Made by a program: the position numbers and the translations under genes. This document shows, one piece after another, positions 60,581 to 64,000 of a DNA stretch of 64,000 nt (position 1 is the first letter of the stretch; each line of letters begins with the position of its first letter). The notes beneath the pieces are model-generated. The model was not told the origin of the DNA. It ran no database searches and worked only from the letters and a program-made list of their open reading frames with translations. The DNA is taken from the NCBI RefSeq assembly GCF_001595645.1, contig NZ_LNKT01000012.1, positions 1 through 64,000 on the forward strand, given 5' to 3'. This DNA comes from Sulfurovum riftiae. Lineage in GTDB: Bacteria; Campylobacterota; Campylobacteria; Campylobacterales; Sulfurovaceae.

Positions 60581-61117
60581 CTACGCTTCCGTCATTTCCG
60601 CTTCAGGCTTCAATTCAAACACTTCATAGCTGATTGCCTGGGTAGGACAGCGTGACATACAAAAGCCGCAGGCGGTACACTTCTCATCATCGATCACCGG
60701 ATTGAACATCCCGTTGAAAAGGATGGCATCATCAATACAGGGTTCTTTACAGGAGTGGCAGATGACACCGTGATGTGCCACACAGGCTTCAAGTGAAATA
60801 CGGAATACCGCATTGAGCCAAGTCGATGTCTCTTCATTCTCCAGTGAGAGCACTCCAGATTCACATACCTCTGCACAGGCATCACAGAAGGTACATCCGT
60901 TCTGCCTGAAGGACAAGGTAGGTGTACCGTCATCGGCTATAAAAATGATCTTTTCATCACAGGAAGCGACACAGGCTTTGCTTTCGCAAGCGGGGCACTC
61001 ACTCTGAAAAAGAGATTCGTCTTTGCCGTAAGGCGGCCGCACCAGAAGAGGAGACTCCTCTTCGGTTTGACGCAGTGGTTTGGTGAAAGATTTAAAAAAA
61101 TCCCTTCGGTTCGCCAC
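60581..61117 (-). CDS. napF: NapF-type 4Fe-4S ferredoxin
   Basis: The 178-residue protein has several cysteine clusters: CPACESKACVASC, CTFCDACAEVC, CHSCKEPC and CTACGFCMSRC. NapF is cytoplasmic in enterobacteria, where it interacts with NapA and may help insert its iron-sulfur cluster. There is no signal peptide. Its start codon overlaps the napB stop codon by one base, giving strong coupling. Confidence 0.92.
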   Translation of the reverse strand: MANRRDFFKSFTKPLRQTEEESPLLVRPPYGKDESLFQSECPACESKACVASCDEKIIFIADDGTPTLSFRQNGCTFCDACAEVCESGVLSLENEETSTWLNAVFRISLEACVAHHGVICHSCKEPCIDDAILFNGMFNPVIDDEKCTACGFCMSRCPTQAISYEVFELKPEAEMTEA

Positions 61118-62088
61118 TATTTGACACCTTCGTTCATTGCATCTGCAAGACTTGAATGTGCTTTAAGCTCATTACCTTCACCGAAGTCAGGTTTGAATGT
61201 ATTACCTACTGCAGTATCGATCTTTGCCTGTGGCGCATGACACTGAGAACAGTTGAATCTTCCCTGATAGAGATGATTGAGTTTTTTAACCTTGGCAAGT
61301 TTGATATCACTCACATTACCCATCTCACCTTTTGCAATACCGACTTTTTTCCCTTCTTTGACAAGTTCACCGTTTTTAAGCACTGTCTCGGGTCTGTAGT
61401 TTGTAAAGTGTGTTGCAGGGATCGGTGTAGCACCTACTCCTTTGGCAACATCAGGCATGTGACATCCAAGACATTGGTTATTGTCTTTGGTAATAGGCAA
61501 CAATCCTTCTACCGAGTGAGGGATCATTGGTGGTGCATTTACATATGCTCTCTCGAACTTGGTAGATGAACCCGGTGCCGGTCTGTTAAAATCAGCTGCG
61601 ACAGGTTTAACTGTATCTTCAGAATAAAGGTCTGCTTTTCTCAGACCCAAAGTAGACTCAGTCACCTCTTTTTTATTACCAAGGTCCTCTTTGTTGATCC
61701 TCTCAGGCGCACACACTTTTTCATTGATATCGATCACTTTTGCCTGAGAAACTGCCGCTGCTGCAGCATGTTCCGTTGCTTTATCGGTTGCAACTGCCGC
61801 TCCACCTTTAATAGAGGATGCGATAGCTTTCATATCTGCATCGGAAAGTTTCGCGACCTGTCCGGCCATCAATCCTTTCATCGCACCACCGTAAGTACCG
61901 GCTTTATAGCCTTTAAGTGCTACCAGGATATCAGCTTCACTCATATCTTTGACCACTTTTGATTTACCCATTGCCACTTTTTCAAAATGCTGCCCGTGAC
62001 ATCCCGCGCACGCAGCAGTACTTACCGCATATGCAGCAGAAGATGCAAGCAGTGAACTTAGCGCAATTACCTTTATAACTTTTGTCAT
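61117..62088 (-). CDS. napB: NapB fused to an N-terminal class I cytochrome c domain (triheme)
   Basis: The 323-residue protein has a signal peptide (about 1-21), then a monoheme domain with CAGCH at residues 27-31 and methionine ligand candidates in GGAMKGLMAGQ (about 68-77), ending in KLSDADMKAIASSI like cytochromes c553. An Ala-rich linker (about 95-118) leads to the NapB part, with PPMIPHSVEGLLP (His191), CLGCH at 206-210, the NHLYQGRFNC histidine (272) and CSQCH at 280-284. NapB passes electrons to NapA; ordinary NapB is about 150-200 residues with two hemes. The extra domain may replace an electron donor. Confidence 0.93.
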   Translation of the reverse strand: MTKVIKVIALSSLLASSAAYAVSTAACAGCHGQHFEKVAMGKSKVVKDMSEADILVALKGYKAGTYGGAMKGLMAGQVAKLSDADMKAIASSIKGGAAVATDKATEHAAAAAVSQAKVIDINEKVCAPERINKEDLGNKKEVTESTLGLRKADLYSEDTVKPVAADFNRPAPGSSTKFERAYVNAPPMIPHSVEGLLPITKDNNQCLGCHMPDVAKGVGATPIPATHFTNYRPETVLKNGELVKEGKKVGIAKGEMGNVSDIKLAKVKKLNHLYQGRFNCSQCHAPQAKIDTAVGNTFKPDFGEGNELKAHSSLADAMNEGVK

Positions 62089-62098
62089 TTCTTCTCCT

Positions 62099-62911
62099 TT
62101 AAACTTTCGTTTTATTTGTAAAACTTCTTATACCGAATCCCAAAGCATCGTCATTACAGACATCGATACACCTACCGCAATTGGTGCACTCTCCATCCGT
62201 AACCGAAATACTCTCTTTGTTGATCATATACAATACCTGATTCTCAGGACATACCACTTTACACTCCATACAGTTCGTACAGGCTTCATGGTCATGCTTC
62301 ACTCTGATGAGACTGACCGATCCGATGAGAGAATAACCCGCTCCCAAAGGACAGAGATGTCCGCACCAGCCGTTCTTCACACCGAACAGATCGAAAAGGA
62401 ATATCGCTATCACGACAGACAGTCCGGCACCAAAGCCAAAGATAATACCTCTTTGCATAATGGTGATCGGACTCAAGACTTCAAAGGCTGCAACACCCAC
62501 AACAGCAGAGACAATCAGGCCAAGAACCATCAGCCAGTACCGTGCACTTCTTTTAAGGAAACGGTAGTTGACCTCTTCCTTGTCCAGATTGAGTCTGCGT
62601 CTGAGCCAGTTCGCCAGATCTGTCACCATATTGATGGGACATACCCAGGAACAGAAAGCCCGTCCGCCTACTACAAAATAGAAAAGGGTGATGATCACCG
62701 CTCCCAAAAGCACATCGGCTCCCAGAACGAACCCGGTCGCAAGGACCTGCAGTGTCGTATAGGGATCGGCCAATGGAATCGTACCAAAGAGCAGAGAAGA
62801 ACCGAAGGTCCCTTCCAAAATGTGCCACCCGTAGGCATTGGCACCAAAATAAAGTACCAGAAGCGTTACCTGTGTGATTCGTCTAAGAAGTAAATACTTT
62901 AAATTTTTCAT
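62099..62911 (-). CDS. napH: NapH, membrane iron-sulfur quinol dehydrogenase subunit
   Basis: The 270-residue protein has four membrane helices (about residues 20-36, 50-78, 125-147 and 155-180) and two C-terminal 4Fe-4S motifs, CTNCMECKVVCPENQ and CTNCGRCIDVCNDD, plus two loop CxxxCP motifs (FCSWVCPINM; WCGHLCPLG). With NapG it oxidises menaquinol and passes electrons to periplasmic NapB, in place of NapC. It overlaps napG by one base. Confidence 0.95.
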   Translation of the reverse strand: MKNLKYLLLRRITQVTLLVLYFGANAYGWHILEGTFGSSLLFGTIPLADPYTTLQVLATGFVLGADVLLGAVIITLFYFVVGGRAFCSWVCPINMVTDLANWLRRRLNLDKEEVNYRFLKRSARYWLMVLGLIVSAVVGVAAFEVLSPITIMQRGIIFGFGAGLSVVIAIFLFDLFGVKNGWCGHLCPLGAGYSLIGSVSLIRVKHDHEACTNCMECKVVCPENQVLYMINKESISVTDGECTNCGRCIDVCNDDALGFGIRSFTNKTKV

Positions 62912-63741
62912 CAGTACTCTACCTCCGTATTCAAATAATCAGCAGGAGCTTCTTCACTCCGCTCTGTTTTGGTCTCTATCTGGTCAAGCTTGCGCTCGCC
63001 CGCTCTTAGTTGGTCTTTTTTGTCCCACCCTTTGACATAGTGGGCACCTGCTTTTCCTGTTGAGTACTCTGTCGGGAGCACAAAGATTGCAGGTTTTTCC
63101 GTTACACATGCCTTTTCACACAGTCCACACCCGGTACATACATCCGAGTGGACCACAGGAAGCAGGAATGCATGTTTTCCCGTTCTTTCGTTCTTGGCAT
63201 ATTCAAGCGAGATTGCTTCATCCATAAGAGGACAAGCCCTGTAACAGGCATCGCACTGTATACCCCAGAACGCAATACAACTCTCCTTATGCACCACTGC
63301 CAGCCCCATACGTGCCTGGTTGATATCGAGATCACCTTTTTCATTGGTCACACTCGCCTCATCCAGAGCACCGGACGGACAGACAGGCACACAGGGAATA
63401 TCATCACACATATAACATGGTACTTCCGTCGGTATAAAGAAAGGTGTACCGATCATTCGGTGGTCGCCCCCTTTTGCCATCTGGAGTGTACCGTCCCTTT
63501 TGCTTCCGTCTTTGTTCTTGTTGCTGTCACGATTGACGCACGCCTCGGCACACAGTCCGCACTTGATACACGCTTTGAGGAAATCCTCCTCTTTGAGTGC
63601 ACCTGGTGGTCTGAGTACCAGAGGTGATGCTTTGACCTCATCCGTATAGCCACTCCACAACAATCCACCAAGCGCTGTCAGACCGACACTTTGAAGGGTT
63701 GTCGCCATGAACTTTCGTCTATTGTTGTTGGAGTTCGCCAT
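62911..63741 (-). CDS. napG: NapG, periplasmic ferredoxin-type quinol dehydrogenase subunit
   Basis: The 276-residue protein starts with a twin-arginine signal (NRRKFMATTLQSVGLTALGG) and has four 4Fe-4S motifs: CIKCGLCAEAC, CYMCDDIPCVPVCP, CDACYRACP and CTGCGLCEKAC. It works with NapH, taking electrons from menaquinol to NapB. It is one of the most conserved parts of the cluster. Four bases separate its start from the napA stop codon. Confidence 0.96.
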   Translation of the reverse strand: MANSNNNRRKFMATTLQSVGLTALGGLLWSGYTDEVKASPLVLRPPGALKEEDFLKACIKCGLCAEACVNRDSNKNKDGSKRDGTLQMAKGGDHRMIGTPFFIPTEVPCYMCDDIPCVPVCPSGALDEASVTNEKGDLDINQARMGLAVVHKESCIAFWGIQCDACYRACPLMDEAISLEYAKNERTGKHAFLLPVVHSDVCTGCGLCEKACVTEKPAIFVLPTEYSTGKAGAHYVKGWDKKDQLRAGERKLDQIETKTERSEEAPADYLNTEVEY

Positions 63742-63745
63742 CTAC

Positions 63746-64000
63746 TTATGCCTTTGTGATCTTAACTGCACATTTTTTATAGTCTGTCTGCTTGGACATT
63801 GGACATGTTGCATCAAGACATACTTTGTTAATAAATACTTTTTCATCGAACCAAGGTACGAATACCAATCCCTGAGGCGGTCTGTTACGACCTCTGGTCT
63901 CTACTCTCGCTTTGACCTTTCCTCTTCGTGATTCAACCCATACAAGTTCACCTCTCTTAACGCCTTTTGCTTTCGCATCACCCGGATGCATATAGCAGAG
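63746..64000 (-). CDS. napA: Periplasmic nitrate reductase NapA, C-terminal end (partial)
   Basis: Only the last 84 residues are in the window; the gene continues past position 64000. They show the molybdopterin dinucleotide-binding C-terminal domain: [44 protein letters not shown] and the final [13 protein letters not shown] (quoted in parts). NapA holds the bis-MGD molybdenum site that reduces nitrate to nitrite in the periplasm. It is the first gene of the cluster, with napG next. Confidence 0.95.
   Translation of the reverse strand, partial: LCYMHPGDAKAKGVKRGELVWVESRRGKVKARVETRGRNRPPQGLVFVPWFDEKVFINKVCLDATCPMSKQTDYKKCAVKITKA

Noticed and set aside
1-64000. CRISPR array, tRNA or rRNA genes
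   Set aside because: No regularly spaced 25-37-bp repeats, no T-loop GTTCGA-type signatures in a cloverleaf context and no rRNA-like stretches were found by reading.

Overview
This window is from a member of the Campylobacterota (Epsilonproteobacteria), most likely a Sulfurovum- or Sulfurimonas-like chemolithotroph. The lineage call is inference. It rests on a periplasmic nitrate reductase cluster in the order napA-G-H-B-F-L-D with no napC, the truB/ispE/smpB neighbourhood, the waaA/flgZ-like/nif3-like/glyQ block known from Helicobacter pylori, a glutamine synthetase with Phe at the adenylylation position, and AT-rich promoters with clear TATAAT boxes. No rRNA, tRNA or CRISPR array was found.

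Layout. 0-4 kb: UvrD-type helicase, truB, ispE. 4-8.4 kb, minus strand: a stress cassette of two tandem small heat shock proteins and a YfdX-family protein, then a Crp/Fnr regulator and a TruC-like pseudouridine synthase. 8.5-15 kb: smpB, two coupled membrane proteins, and the ribosome/SRP block ffh, rpsP, khpA, rimM, trmD, rplS, interrupted by an NlpC/P60 gene. 15-18.4 kb: outer-membrane protein, RluA-type synthase, YggU, SUKH-like protein, a 272-bp MITE-like element and a glycine-zipper lipoprotein. 18.6-23.2 kb, plus strand: a secreted-protein operon of TPR protein, metallophosphoesterase with fibronectin domains, and GH18 chitinase-like enzyme. 23-29 kb: waaA, flgZ-like, nif3-like, glyQ, purE, U32 peptidase-like. 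29-46 kb: PHP phosphatase, glnA, CPA1 antiporter, PBP1A, bioF-like, maf, CopD-like, alaS, lipoprotein, cytochrome c', murG, ftsW, ftsI. 46-58 kb: panC, prfB, lolD with a 44-residue membrane microprotein, tsf, rpsB, bcp, siroheme reductase, trypsin-like protease, DUF523, DUF420, aldehyde dehydrogenase. 58.2-64 kb: the nap cluster, entered from its 3' end; napA runs off the window.

Most striking are features beyond the genes. (1) NapB carries an extra N-terminal class I cytochrome c domain, making it a predicted triheme protein, and the nap cluster holds three additional small unknown genes. (2) Thirteen GTAG-footed palindromes, often as inverted pairs 66-81 bp apart end to end, look like REP/REPIN elements of several stem families; in four genes the TAG of the GTAG foot is the stop codon. 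(3) Seven or eight intergenic arrays are built from 7-bp tandem units of different sequence; the stop codons of ispE and the truC-like gene lie inside such arrays. (4) An in-frame palindromic element adds about 22 residues to the AlaRS editing domain. (5) Ribosomal protein S2 has an acidic linker plus a helix-hairpin-helix-like C-terminal domain, and the rpsB and rpsP promoters share an almost identical 14-bp start region.
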